From: Melioribacteraceae bacterium
GTDB taxonomy: Bacteria > Bacteroidota > Ignavibacteria > Ignavibacteriales > Melioribacteraceae
NCBI GenBank assembly: GCA_028282005.1
Contig: JANQIV010000041.1
Coordinates: 1-36,805, forward strand
Direction: 5' to 3'
DNA: 36,805 nt
Part shown: positions 25,501 to 33,553 of the stretch, piece by piece
Layout: each line of letters starts with the position of its first letter
Position numbering within the stretch: position 1 is the stretch's first letter
Translations under genes and position numbers: made by a program
The notes under the pieces: generated by a model
Seen by the model: only the letters and a program-made list of their open reading frames with translations
Databases searched by the model: none
What the model was told of the DNA's origin: nothing

Positions 25501-26179
25501 CAATAAATTACTGCTCGAAGAATTTCCTGAAAAAGGAAACATCAAGTACAGAAATATCCACGAAGATTTTGAACTTTCTGTAAAACATAATTACAAAGAA
25601 AACATAACGCTTTATTTGATTAATAATGCAATCACTCTAATCAACGAAATGTTTGAGCCAATCAAAGAAAGAGAAGAAGAAAGCTTTATTCAAAGGTTAC
25701 TGCTTGATAAGCCGGTACGACGTATTTTTGAAAGACACGGTAGAGGAGAAGAGAGTAGATTTAAAAAACTTACATTGCTCAATGTTCTTTTAAAGTTCAA
25801 TGGCGATTTATTTAATGTAGCAGATAAAAAAGTAGAGCTTGACGATTTAGCAGACTCAGCTAATCTCAAGAAATATCTGAAAAAGAACAAGTCAAAATTG
25901 ATTGAAGAAATGTTGGGTAATGAGTTTGTTCAAATCTTTATCGGTGTAAATGAATACGAAGGTGAGAAATATTACAGCAAAGAAAGTTTTGAAGATTTGA
26001 TGAATTGGATATTCACTTTAACAGTGATTGATTATGATTTGAATTGGGAAAAAGACAATTTATCAGAATTGATAAAAAAATCGTATATGCTTTGTGAAGA
26101 ATTAAAAACTCTATCTCAAAGGTCTGGTTTTAAATTGGAAGGCTTTAAGGAAATATTGTTAACTGATAAAGGAAGTTAG
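22529..26179 (+). CDS. Very large cytoplasmic GH13 (alpha-amylase-like) protein with unassigned flanking domains
   Basis: At 1216 residues this is roughly twice a normal GH13 enzyme. Residues 1-270 match no domain I recognise and end in a glycine run (about 273-280). The barrel (about 320-800) has motif I ASDMVPNHTG, motif II IIRFDAAM with nucleophile D557, motif III LLLAEAFW with acid E622 and motif IV SNPDEE with D683, where the usual His of NHD is Pro. PGLPMFAHGQVEG closes the barrel. Residues 930-1216 are charged and helical with no known domain. No signal peptide is seen, so it acts inside the cell on alpha-glucans (inference). The catalytic triad is intact, so activity is likely, but the substrate is not assigned. 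Confidence 0.85.
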   Translation: MGNDLNFIGSTDNRISVKNLPKYEFHIAKEVRKKYEFEDELFSISGNVIFRNNVAVRNFTHKINSKRPEDQKVKISLVNAVGLLDEVYHYVLRIYEENENPGVFARSVEYLKNSLGEVSLNKILFDFASIFPPMEVVKGRISTFNYLNGYTGSKPNSEIVIEELVLLYFCNFNPAGKSLKELYDENYLLNKNLYDSAVKKLDEFFQSERPFGPDNQDIFNLLKTPILNAPENIEAQFDFIKDRWKSIIGEEFLKRIMLGKDLIREDIVFETFGGGGGGGAPTVTPKYKGDDDFGDALMIGKSMYKYAKDSVSDYDEPEAFTADIEWMPNIVLIAKNTYVWLDQLSKQYRREIKRLDQIPDEELDRIAASNFNGLWLIGLWERSTASKRIKHIMGNIDAVASAYSLFDYEVAFDLGGEEAYNNLNERAKARGIRLASDMVPNHTGIYSRWVIEHPEYFIQSDQPPFPSYSFTGENLSEDPSFQIRIEDGYFRKSDAAVVFQRINNNTGEVKYLYHGNDGTNMPWNDTAQLDLLKKEVREAVIDKIFEVARKFSIIRFDAAMTLTKRHFSRLWYPQPGLGGDIPSRSDYALTKEKFDSKFPEEFWREVVDRINEEMPETLLLAEAFWLMEGYFVRSLGMHRVYNSAFMNMMMKEENEKYRDLITNTLEFEPEILKRYVNFMSNPDEETAVRQFGSDDKYFGVCILMITLPGLPMFAHGQVEGYHEKYGMEYKRAYYNEEPNQWLVEKHQREIFPLMQKRFMFSEVRNFNFYDFIDDRGNLNENVFAYSNFEYGERSLIFYNNKYDGTSGKIHTSVPKLDADKNPKQISLAEALQIKNDPSYFYIFKNHITNLEYIKRGSDFHKDGFEIELDGFKYAVFTNFAEVYDSTGDFTKLEGHLGGNGSYDIHRSLDELKLQPIHDAFENIFDEKEINNLIDDTITHAEEEKIIDYDLDIISTNFGKLIDIIKEKYKYDDNCSACIQDFRKEIEAVRDINKLLLEEFPEKGNIKYRNIHEDFELSVKHNYKENITLYLINNAITLINEMFEPIKEREEESFIQRLLLDKPVRRIFERHGRGEESRFKKLTLLNVLLKFNGDLFNVADKKVELDDLADSANLKKYLKKNKSKLIEEMLGNEFVQIFIGVNEYEGEKYYSKESFEDLMNWIFTLTVIDYDLNWEKDNLSELIKKSYMLCEELKTLSQRSGFKLEGFKEILLTDKGS

Positions 26180-26189
26180 TTCTAAATTG

Positions 26190-26483
26190 ATGAATTTAAT
26201 TGAACCTTGGCAAGTTTTAGATGGTGATGAAAAATTGAAATTAGAAAATGAATTACGAAAAGAAATTCATTACAATCATATTTTGTTTAATCAGGATTTT
26301 ATCTTAGTTGGAAAAAGAATTGATCGCGATGATGTTTTATTAAAATTTATAGATAACGATTCATTAGCTGTAGTTCATTTGACATTTAAGGCGAGTCCAG
26401 AAGAGGGCCCTTGGCCTTCAACTAGAATTCTATCTGTAAGTGAATTTCAAAAAGAAATGAATACAGAAAACGAGGTTTGGTGA
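26190..26483 (+). CDS. Small conserved hypothetical protein (WPxT motif)
   Basis: This 97-residue soluble protein starts at ATG 26190 (a TTG three bases upstream is also in frame), 11 bases after the GH13 stop. It carries a pattern seen in many small bacterial hypothetical proteins: LENELRKEIHYNHILF, a DDVLLKF strand, SLAVVHLTFKASPEEGPWPSTRIL and a closing FQKEM. No function is known. Its closeness to the GH13 gene suggests co-transcription. It is followed by a T-rich stretch (GATTTTTTT) and the first composite repeat. Confidence 0.65.
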   Translation: MNLIEPWQVLDGDEKLKLENELRKEIHYNHILFNQDFILVGKRIDRDDVLLKFIDNDSLAVVHLTFKASPEEGPWPSTRILSVSEFQKEMNTENEVW

Positions 26484-26509
26484 TTTTTTTCCTTTCTAGC
26501 AATCTTTAA

Positions 26510-26672
26510 GCCTGCCATGTCTGTAGGCAGGCCGGAATCTATTTTTTAACACTCCGGCTCATCGAGAACCTCAGAGACCGGAGCTGTAACTTTCATTTTG
26601 GATGCAACTCTATTGATGGCTGAGGCTCTCATGGCGGTTGAGGCCCTCGAAACCAGCCACCTCTTTCTTATT
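26510..26672. repeat. Composite intergenic repeat, copy A
   Basis: This first of four copies begins with a small stem GCCTGCC/GGCAGGC and the right arm CCGGAAT of the repeat's first hairpin. The core palindrome is at 26552-26585: CTCCGG, an inner TCGAGA segment, then CCGGAG. It is followed by arrays of TGAGGCTCTC-like units ending in AGCCACC. It fills the 265-bp gap before the first metallophosphoesterase gene. Confidence 0.75.
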
Positions 26673-26748
26673 TAATAATTTTATAATCGAATTCATTCAA
26701 TCCAATTAATTAAATTTACATTCCATTCACATTTAATGAGGGAAAGTG

Positions 26749-28401
26749 ATGATTAAAAATCTTCTTCAGTCAATCATAATATTAATTCTTCTAATTAACA
26801 TTAATTATTCAAATGAAAAAGAAATACTTGCAAAAGGATATGTGTTTCATGATGAGAACATGAACGAAGTTCGTGATGAAGGTGAAAAAGGAATTGAAGG
26901 TGTAGCGGTTTCAAATGGTGAAGATATTGTTATAACAAATGATAAAGGTTATTACGAAATAAAAATCGATGATGATACAATCATTTTTTGCATCAAACCA
27001 CGCAACTGGATGACGCCGGTAAACGAAGATAATATTCCGCAGTTTTTTTACATTCATAAACCTAAAGGTTCACCTGAGCATTTCAAATATGCCGGGGTAG
27101 CTCCAACTGGTGATTTACCTGAAGAAGTAAACTTCCCGCTTTATCCTGAAGAAGGCAAATCAGATTATAAAATGGTAGTGTTCGGTGACCCCCAACCGTA
27201 CAGCCTTGAAGATATTGACTTCTTTGCTGAAGACATCATTCAGGAACTGGTAGACCAAAAAGACTTGGAATTCGGCATGACAATGGGCGATATAGTTGGA
27301 GATAATTTAAATCTTTTTAATCCTTTGAACAGAGTGATCTCTAAAGTCGGAATTCCATTTTATTATGTGCTTGGAAATCATGATATGAACTTTGATACTG
27401 ACAGTGATGAATTATCAGATGAAACTTACGAGCGCGTTTACGGCCCGCCGACTTACGCATTCATTTACGGCGATGCCCATTTTATAGTTGTTGATGATGT
27501 TATCCACTTCCGTGAAGATGGTAAAGCAAAGTATACCGGAGGTTTGCGCGAAGACCAACTGACATTTGTTGCAAATTATTTAAAGACAGTTCCGAAAGAA
27601 GATTTAGTAGTTTTGAATATGCACATTCCGTTATCACAGCATGATGAATGGTTCAGAAATCAGGATCAGAAACGTTTGTTTGATATGCTTAAAGAATTCC
27701 CAAACACCCTTTCTATTTCAGCGCATTCGCATACTCAAAATAATGCATTCTTTCACAAAGACTCATCGGATTGGCAGCGTGAAATCCCGCATCATCATTT
27801 TAATGTTGGGACAACGTCCGGAAGTTGGTGGCGTGGAATGAGAGATGAACACGATATCCCGCATACATTGATGCGTGACGGGACTCCGAACGGGTACGCA
27901 TTTATTTCTTTCAAAGGTACTGAATATATTATCGACTGGAAAGTAGCCGGAAGCCCTGAAGACCATAGGATGAATATTTACATCCCTCGTGGAATAACCG
28001 AAGGCACCGCGGATACAACCAAAGTTTATGTGAACTACTTTATGGGTAGTGAGCAGACAAAGGTCGAATTCCGTATTAAAGATGTCAGCGATTGGCAGCT
28101 AATGACAAGTACCAAAATGATTGATCCTCTTTACGCAAAGAAAGTTAAATTTTGGGAGTTTCTAAAAAAGCAAGACCTTTACTCAAAATGGAGAGCAGAT
28201 CCTGAATTTGCAGATTTAGATTTCCCGGGCAGGCCAATGCCGGAATATGTATTTCAGTCTAACCATATCTGGACTGCAAATTTAAATAAAGATTTATCAG
28301 CCGGAAAATACGTAATTGAAGTAAGAGTAAAGGACAGATACAACCGCACTTTTCATGATTACCAGTTGATCAGAGTAGGGGATAAAAAAGCTGAAAAATA
28401 A
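26749..28401 (+). CDS. Secreted calcineurin-like metallophosphoesterase with MetallophosN and MetallophosC domains
   Basis: This 550-residue protein has a signal peptide (LLQSIIILILLININYS). An N-terminal beta-sandwich resembling Cna-B/MetallophosN follows (about 25-110: GYVFHDENMNEVRDEGEKGIEGVAVSNGEDIVITNDKGYY). The phosphoesterase core has GDPQ (D147), GDIVGD (D181), GNHD (N210-D212), the MHIPL motif and SAHSHTQ. The C-terminal MetallophosC-like domain runs from about 390 to 550. All metal-binding motifs are intact. The ATG at 26749 is preferred over the GTG at 26746 because GAGGG ends 6 bases upstream. It probably acts in the periplasm or outside the cell on a phosphoester; the substrate is unknown. 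Confidence 0.9.
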   Translation: MIKNLLQSIIILILLININYSNEKEILAKGYVFHDENMNEVRDEGEKGIEGVAVSNGEDIVITNDKGYYEIKIDDDTIIFCIKPRNWMTPVNEDNIPQFFYIHKPKGSPEHFKYAGVAPTGDLPEEVNFPLYPEEGKSDYKMVVFGDPQPYSLEDIDFFAEDIIQELVDQKDLEFGMTMGDIVGDNLNLFNPLNRVISKVGIPFYYVLGNHDMNFDTDSDELSDETYERVYGPPTYAFIYGDAHFIVVDDVIHFREDGKAKYTGGLREDQLTFVANYLKTVPKEDLVVLNMHIPLSQHDEWFRNQDQKRLFDMLKEFPNTLSISAHSHTQNNAFFHKDSSDWQREIPHHHFNVGTTSGSWWRGMRDEHDIPHTLMRDGTPNGYAFISFKGTEYIIDWKVAGSPEDHRMNIYIPRGITEGTADTTKVYVNYFMGSEQTKVEFRIKDVSDWQLMTSTKMIDPLYAKKVKFWEFLKKQDLYSKWRADPEFADLDFPGRPMPEYVFQSNHIWTANLNKDLSAGKYVIEVRVKDRYNRTFHDYQLIRVGDKKAEK

Positions 28402-28520
28402 TTGCAATATCACGGTGAGCGGAGACGAACCGGGAATTTGGATTATTACAACTTCGACTTGCGTCCGACTGAGCTTGTTGAAGTCTCAGTTTGACATTAG
28501 CTCAGTACTGACTAAACTTA

Positions 28521-28684
28521 TTGTCATTCCGGCATTTGTTTTGAGCCGGAATCCATTTTTTTGAGCTCCGGCTCTTCGAGAGCCTCAGAGACCGGAGCTT
28601 GGTTCTCAATTGGAAGCTGAGGCTCTCGTGGCGGTTGAGGTCCTCGAATTTCTATTGTTGGCTGAGGCTCTCGAAGCCACCTTT
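28521..28684. repeat. Composite intergenic repeat, copy B
   Basis: This is the most complete copy. Hairpin 1 is ATTCCGGC (28526-28533) with GCCGGAAT (28545-28552). The core palindrome is at 28566-28599 (CTCCGG to CCGGAGCT, with an inner GGCTCTTCGAGAGCC stem). The tail has TGAGGCTCTCG units and GAGGTCCTCGAA, ending GGCTCTCGAAGCCACC. The core's TTCGAGAGCCTCAG and the tail's CTGAGGCTCTCGAA are 14-bp inverted repeats of each other. Confidence 0.85.
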
Positions 28685-28797
28685 CTCCAATACTTAACAT
28701 TCCCTTAACATTGCTAATTTTTTATTAATGATTTTATAAAAATGCACGCTTCATTTATTAATTAAATTTGATCTCGTTGAAACAAAAAATAACATGT

Positions 28798-28826
28798 CCG
28801 TCACGGAATGGTCCATGACGGCTTTT
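28798..28826 (+). terminator. Hairpin with short T run
   Basis: CCGTCA pairs with TGACGG, with an inner GGA/TCC stem and an ATGG loop, followed by CTTTT. It is too far from any gene (about 400 bp after the previous stop) to be assigned with certainty and may be part of a repeat. Confidence 0.4.
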
Positions 28827-29101
28827 AAATACAATTTTGTTAGATGTTGAGAACCACTATGGCTGGCTCAAAACTACTATTGGTTATTTCAAACCGAACG
28901 GAGTGAGTGTGAGAAATCTCCTTTTATGGTTTTAGAAAAAGATTCTCATGTCGCTTTGCTCCTCAGAATGACAATAATGGGAGTTTTGAGATATCCACAC
29001 CACTTCTCGACAGAACAATGGTTAAGAAATACCCGTTCCGTTAAACGTGGGTTCTTGACCGCTTTACAGAAAACATTACAACCAAACTTAGAGGGAAAAA
29101 T

Positions 29102-30979
29102 ATGAGAACAATTATAAAATTTTTTTTGCTGATTCCTTTTTTGCTTTCTGCACATGGGAATCACGGTAAAATGCCGAGAAGCTGGGATTTCTGGCCGCAG
29201 TATGTTTTACCCGGAAGTGCCGAAAATTACGTCGGGCCACGCAGTCCGATAGTTACATCGCCGATAAGTTTGTTTGCAAAAAGGCCTTTGTCTATGTCGC
29301 ATAAAGGTGAACACGCGACAGACTACTTAACAAACTTAATGACAAAAGAGGAATTGCCGAGCACAGAATTCACAATTGAGATGCTGACGGTTGATCACGT
29401 TAATCGCCCGGTTGGGGCTTTTGTGGGAGTAACTCAAGGGATCGAGTCTGAAGTAAAATGGCTGCTGGGATTCTATGACAACGATGTTTATTTCGGTGAA
29501 ATTAAAAATGCGCAAACTGCGACAATTGAACTGAAAAAAGCCCACAGATCCCACGGAAAAACAACCGAGGGAATTGAATCAATTAAGAAATACTGGAATC
29601 ACCTTGTTGGTGTTTACAAAGAAGGTGTTTTCACTTTATACAATAACGGCAAAGTGGTTGCGCAAAAAGAAACGAACACAACAAAATTTAATTTTGCGGA
29701 AGACGCAAGGCTGGAAGTAAGCGCGTTTCTTGACAACGAACCGTACATGGATTTGGGCAATGCTGTGCGGCTTGTAAATTTTTATGAACACGCACTTTCC
29801 GGGGAAGAAATAAACAGCGCGTTTACAAAGCAGTACGACATGCTGGAAAACGGGCTGATCTTTGACGGACTTTTCCATTATACGGCGGGCCCATATTTGA
29901 ACACGGTTTTCGAGAACTCAATAAATATTCTTTGGGAAACAGACAAGCCCGCAAAAGGTAAAGTATATTGGGGAACCGAGCTGCCTTATTCCGACAGCCT
30001 CGAAATAAACGAAGCACAGCGGGTTCACAAAGTAACATTAGAAAATCTCAAAAAAGATTTCGCTTACTTTTATAATGTCAAATCAATATCCGTAGAAAAC
30101 GAAATTATCGAATCGGGCAATCTTACTTTTAGAACAGCACCCGAAAAAGGCCAGCCGTTTGCTTTTGCCGTTGTTGGCGATACCGAAGCAAGGCCGTTCG
30201 TAAACGATAAAATCGGCAAGCTTATCTGGGAGGAACGCCCCGACTTTTTAATGCTTGTGGGCGACTTAACAGACGGCGGGCAGAAAAACCACCGCTGGCA
30301 ATGGACGCACGAATACTTTCTGGGAATGAACCAGCTCACAAGCCGCATACCGGTTTTACCGGCGCCGGGCAATGGCGAAGGGGACAGGGTTTGGTACGAC
30401 CATTACCACAACCTGCCGGATAAAACAATGCCATACTATTCATACCGCCACGGCGATGCCGAGTTTTTTATGCTGGATACGAACATGGGGCACCGCGAAA
30501 GAGAAGATAAAGACTTTAGAAGAAAACAGCGCGAATGGCTTGATAAAGCTTTAAGCGAATCCGATGCTAAATGGAAGTTCGCCGGGCACCACCACCCTAC
30601 TTACTCTTCGGATGAAAACGACTACGGCGATACAATGAGAGAACAGTCTGAAAACGGTGACTTGAATGTCCGCAACGACTTTGTTGATATTTATGAAAAG
30701 CACAATGTTGATGTAGTATTCTTTGGGCACCTGCACAGCTATGAGCGCACACACGGAATTAAGAATGGCAAAGTAAACAACAGGCACGGAGTTGTTTATG
30801 TGCAGACCGGCGGCGGAGGAGGTAACCATGAAAAGCCGTCACCAACAAAAAACTGGTTTACACGCAAAGTCTTTTCAGACTATCATTTTACTTTGGTGAA
30901 TGTTGTTGACAACACTTTAACCATAACTGTGGTTGATGCCGAAGGCCGTATGCGCGATCAGTTTATGATTGAAAAATAA
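29102..30979 (+). CDS. Secreted purple-acid-phosphatase-like metallophosphoesterase with LamG-like domain
   Basis: This 625-residue protein has a signal peptide (1-17). A concanavalin/LamG-like domain follows (about 65-245: FVGVTQGIESEVKWLLGFYDNDVYFG to VRLVNFYEHALSGEEI). Next is a fibronectin-III-like PAP N-domain (about 262-350: PYLNTVFENSINILWETDKPAKGKVYWG). The metallophosphoesterase core has GDTE (D360), GDLTDGG (D388), GNGE (N424), GHHHP (H496-H498) and FGHLHSYER (H543, H545). The usual GNH(E/D) is GNGE, so the His that normally contacts the substrate phosphate is Gly. The 3' half is visibly richer in G+C than its neighbours, suggesting transfer. A 60-bp copy of its 3' end lies at 33554. 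AGAGGG precedes the ATG. Confidence 0.9.
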   Translation: MRTIIKFFLLIPFLLSAHGNHGKMPRSWDFWPQYVLPGSAENYVGPRSPIVTSPISLFAKRPLSMSHKGEHATDYLTNLMTKEELPSTEFTIEMLTVDHVNRPVGAFVGVTQGIESEVKWLLGFYDNDVYFGEIKNAQTATIELKKAHRSHGKTTEGIESIKKYWNHLVGVYKEGVFTLYNNGKVVAQKETNTTKFNFAEDARLEVSAFLDNEPYMDLGNAVRLVNFYEHALSGEEINSAFTKQYDMLENGLIFDGLFHYTAGPYLNTVFENSINILWETDKPAKGKVYWGTELPYSDSLEINEAQRVHKVTLENLKKDFAYFYNVKSISVENEIIESGNLTFRTAPEKGQPFAFAVVGDTEARPFVNDKIGKLIWEERPDFLMLVGDLTDGGQKNHRWQWTHEYFLGMNQLTSRIPVLPAPGNGEGDRVWYDHYHNLPDKTMPYYSYRHGDAEFFMLDTNMGHREREDKDFRRKQREWLDKALSESDAKWKFAGHHHPTYSSDENDYGDTMREQSENGDLNVRNDFVDIYEKHNVDVVFFGHLHSYERTHGIKNGKVNNRHGVVYVQTGGGGGNHEKPSPTKNWFTRKVFSDYHFTLVNVVDNTLTITVVDAEGRMRDQFMIEK

Positions 30980-31010
30980 ATTCTTTGAGAACATTTTAAT
31001 TATCATTCCG

Positions 31011-31110
31011 GCTTTTAGAGTTTGTCATTCCCAAGTGTATTTATCGGGAATCCATTCCTTTAATGCTCCGGCTCTTCGAGAGCCTCAGAGACCGGAGCTA
31101 GTATCTCTCA
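31011..31110. repeat. Composite intergenic repeat, copy C
   Basis: Hairpin 1 is ATTCCC (31027-31032) with GGGAAT (31046-31051), a paired change from the CCGG version of copy B. The core palindrome at 31066-31099 matches copy B closely. The TGAGGCTCTCG tail is missing; the copy ends near the start of the AraC region. Confidence 0.8.
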
Positions 31111-31210
31111 ATTGATTTCTACAAAAATCAGATTAGCCTCAACCAGAGAAATAAGTTTGAAAATGGGGGGAATAAACTTTTTTTTTTATTTTAAAAACCG
31201 ATTGCAAAAT

Positions 31211-32125
31211 ATGTCAAATACCATAAGCATTAACACAATCGCTGAAGCTCATCAAATTATTGGATTGCCTTCACCAAAGCATCCGCTGGTATCTGTTACA
31301 AAAGTAAACGATTTCCAAAATGTTTTAGGGCTGAAAAACGGGAATATTATGCTTAATCTATTTTTGGTTCATTTTAAGCAGGTTGGCACAGGCTCGTTTA
31401 ATTACGGCAGGAACTCTTACGACTACAAAGATGGTACTTTACTTTTTACTGCTCCGGGACAGGTTGCCGAGTTTAAAACAGATGAGATTTTTAATGATTA
31501 TGACAAAGAAGGTTGGAAACTTGCATTTCACCCGGACTTAATTAGAAAATCTGAGTTAGGAAAAAAAATAGACCGTTATTCATTTTTCAATTATGATGTG
31601 AATGAAGCTTTGCACATCTCTGAAAAGGAAAGAAATATTCTTGAAGACATTTTAGAAAAAATTGTTATAGAATACAGCTAAAATAATGACAGACATAGTC
31701 AGAATCTTATTATATCAAACATTGAACTGCTGCTCGATTATTGTGTGAGGTTTTATGACAGGCAGTTTAATACACGAACAAATTTAAACAATGATTTAAT
31801 TTCAAGATTTGAGAAGTTGCTGCAAAAGTATTATCAAACAAATACTGCAAGTGAAATGGGTATACCAAACGTGGATTATTGCGCAAGTGAGTTACACCTT
31901 TCTCCAAATTATCTGAGTGACTTACTAAAAAAAGTAACCGGCAAAACAGCTCAGGAACATATACACTTGTACGTAATTGAGAAAGCGAAAAACTATCTTC
32001 TGAACTCTAGTGTTTCAATCAGTGAAATAGGATATGAATTGGGGTTTAAATATCCCCAGCATTTTAGCAGTCTTTTTAAGTTAAAAACCGGCATTAGTCC
32101 AAAGAAATATAGATTTTTGAACTAA
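31211..32125 (+). pseudogene. AraC-family transcriptional regulator interrupted by an in-frame stop
   Basis: The frame encodes about 304 residues. The N-terminal half (MSNTISINTIAEAHQIIGLPSPKHPLVSV) is an AraC-type cupin sensor with NYGRNSYDYKDGTLLFTAPGQV. The C-terminal half is a double HTH with YCASELHLSPNYLSDLLKKVTGKTAQEHI and SISEIGYELGFKYPQHFSSLFKLKTGISPKKYR. Between them a TAA at 31679-31681 (codon 157) stops translation, yet the same frame continues NNDRHSQNLIISNIELLLDYCVRFYDRQF, the usual linker helix of this family. No frameshift is present. The gene is therefore a recent nonsense mutant, or the stop is a sequencing error. The start at 31211 is chosen because the family begins near MSNTI; upstream in-frame codons (TTG 31112) are not family-like. 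Confidence 0.85.
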
Positions 32126-32310
32126 TATCTATTCTGATTTAGGAAGTTTTTCTTCAATGTAATTTACATTCCCCATTTACAAAACCTCATAGATGTAATT
32201 TTTATAATTATTTCCCTAAAATCTTTAAGAAACCTTTAAGTCGATAAAGTATTTTTAAGCTGCTCTTTATGAAACATATATCAAAAATAATATGATTGGA
32301 GAAGAACACT

Positions 32311-33240
32311 ATGAAAACTTATATCTTTGCGCCTGTTCTGCTATTCCTAATTTTCGCAGGTTGCAGTAAAATAGAACAGATTCAATTAATACGTTCATAT
32401 AAAAACAATATGGTTGATTCATCGCCCGTGGACACAACTGTTACTGACGTAACGGCAGATATTGATAGCCATGGTAGACAAGCAACTTTACTTTCGGCCT
32501 TTTATGGCCTTGATGACGCTTTACCAGGTGTAGCGGATAAGGGAATGTGTGAAGGTGCAGGCGGTGCAGATGGCATGCCGGTTATTTTCTCGCATGAAAT
32601 TGATTTCAGCACTATGGAGACCGGTGATTTCAGAATAACAACCGCCTCCGGGAAAATTGGGGAAATTACTTGTGTTACACTTGCTCCAGCCGATGACAAA
32701 GGGGAGTATCGAACAGCTTTGTTTGCCGGCCATTATGGTAGTATTGACGATCAACCCGTAAAAGTGGAAGTTGTCGGCAACCTTCTTTCTATTGATAACA
32801 CTATTAATTTTAAGGGAGCTAGTGTTGAAGTTACACCTCTTGAAGAAGGCGCAACGATGATTTGGGCGGAAGTTGTTCCCGAAGACCAATGGAAGATGGG
32901 CCAAGAAGCAACACCTCTTCCGTGGGGCGGCAGCAGTGGAGTTCCTGAAGGTACCAAGCAAGTGGTGCGTGTAACCTGGGCCGGAGGCATAACCAAGCCT
33001 GGCGGCGATGAAGTTGACGATGTGGAACGGGTTCAATACAAAGTCACGGTTTTAAAAGAGGATGGCAGCGAAATCGAAGTAACCCCATTTGCCCTTGCTG
33101 ATCTTGTGGATGGCGACAACAATCATTTACTTTGCCTGGATGTCGCTGGCACTCCGCAATCCGTTTATTTTCCAGCAGGGTATATGACAGATCCACGGGA
33201 AGATCTGAATCCGGAAACTACTATAATTATTTCAAAGTAA
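32311..33240 (+). CDS. Hypothetical lipoprotein
   Basis: This 309-residue protein has a lipoprotein signal (MKTYIFAPVLLFLIFAGC, lipobox C18). I recognise no domain. The mature part is acidic and beta-rich: TDVTADIDSHGRQATLLSAFYGLDDALPG, an MCEGAGGADGMPVIF stretch, repeated valine/threonine-rich strands and a C-terminal segment with LLCLDVAGTPQSVYFPAGY. The start at 32311 is chosen because GGAGAAG lies 6 bases upstream and the signal peptide follows at once; the in-frame TTG at 32296 would overlap the ribosome site. It stands between the broken AraC gene and repeat copy D, and its codon use is more G+C rich than the rest of the window. It may have been the regulator's target (inference). Confidence 0.75.
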   Translation: MKTYIFAPVLLFLIFAGCSKIEQIQLIRSYKNNMVDSSPVDTTVTDVTADIDSHGRQATLLSAFYGLDDALPGVADKGMCEGAGGADGMPVIFSHEIDFSTMETGDFRITTASGKIGEITCVTLAPADDKGEYRTALFAGHYGSIDDQPVKVEVVGNLLSIDNTINFKGASVEVTPLEEGATMIWAEVVPEDQWKMGQEATPLPWGGSSGVPEGTKQVVRVTWAGGITKPGGDEVDDVERVQYKVTVLKEDGSEIEVTPFALADLVDGDNNHLLCLDVAGTPQSVYFPAGYMTDPREDLNPETTIIISK

Positions 33241-33313
33241 TTTTGTGGTCGCATCCTTAACCCCCTACAAAGGGGAGGGTAGGTGTTGATTATTAACTGC
33301 TAGTTATCAAAAT

Positions 33314-33553
33314 TTGTCATTCCGGTTATCTTTTAAGCCCGCCTTCCTTAGTAAAAAGTACGGCGGACAGGCCGGAATCCATTTCTTTAACGCTCCGGCT
33401 CTTCGAGAGCTTCAGAGACCGGAGCTAGCATTTCTCATTGGATTGTGTTTCTCGCGATGGCAAGGCTCTCGTGGCGTTTGAGATACTTATGTTGGCTGGG
33501 GTTTTGGTTGCGTGGCGGCTGAGGCTCCCGTGGTGGCTGAGGCTCTCGAAGCC
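33314..33553. repeat. Composite intergenic repeat, copy D
   Basis: Hairpin 1 is ATTCCGG (33319-33325) with CCGGAAT (33372-33378), with an extra nested stem (GCC...GGC) in its loop. The core palindrome is at 33393-33426. The long tail has several degenerate TGAGGCTCTCG/GTGGCGG units and ends GGCTCTCGAAGCC. It abuts directly the relic of a metallophosphoesterase 3' end. Confidence 0.85.

Larger units (their letters stand above)
28402..29101. other. 700-bp gene-free region with repeats
   Basis: No gene is seen. It contains, in order: a relic of the common TGAGCTTGTTGAAG-type intergenic repeat (28470-28490), composite repeat copy B, a hairpin at 28798-28821 (CCGTCA/TGACGG with an inner GGA/TCC) followed by CTTTT, and a segment near 28895-28975 with GAACGGAGTGAGTGTGAGAAA and TCTCATGTCGCTTTGCTCC. 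That last segment resembles a widespread intergenic repeat with a GAGAAATCT core. The promoter of the downstream gene must lie in the last part. Confidence 0.6.

Noticed and set aside
32521-33036. 171-residue open frame on the minus strand inside the lipoprotein gene
   Set aside because: It has no family-like sequence and no ribosome site. The plus-strand frame has a signal peptide with lipobox and a Shine-Dalgarno, so the minus frame is a shadow of G+C-rich codons.
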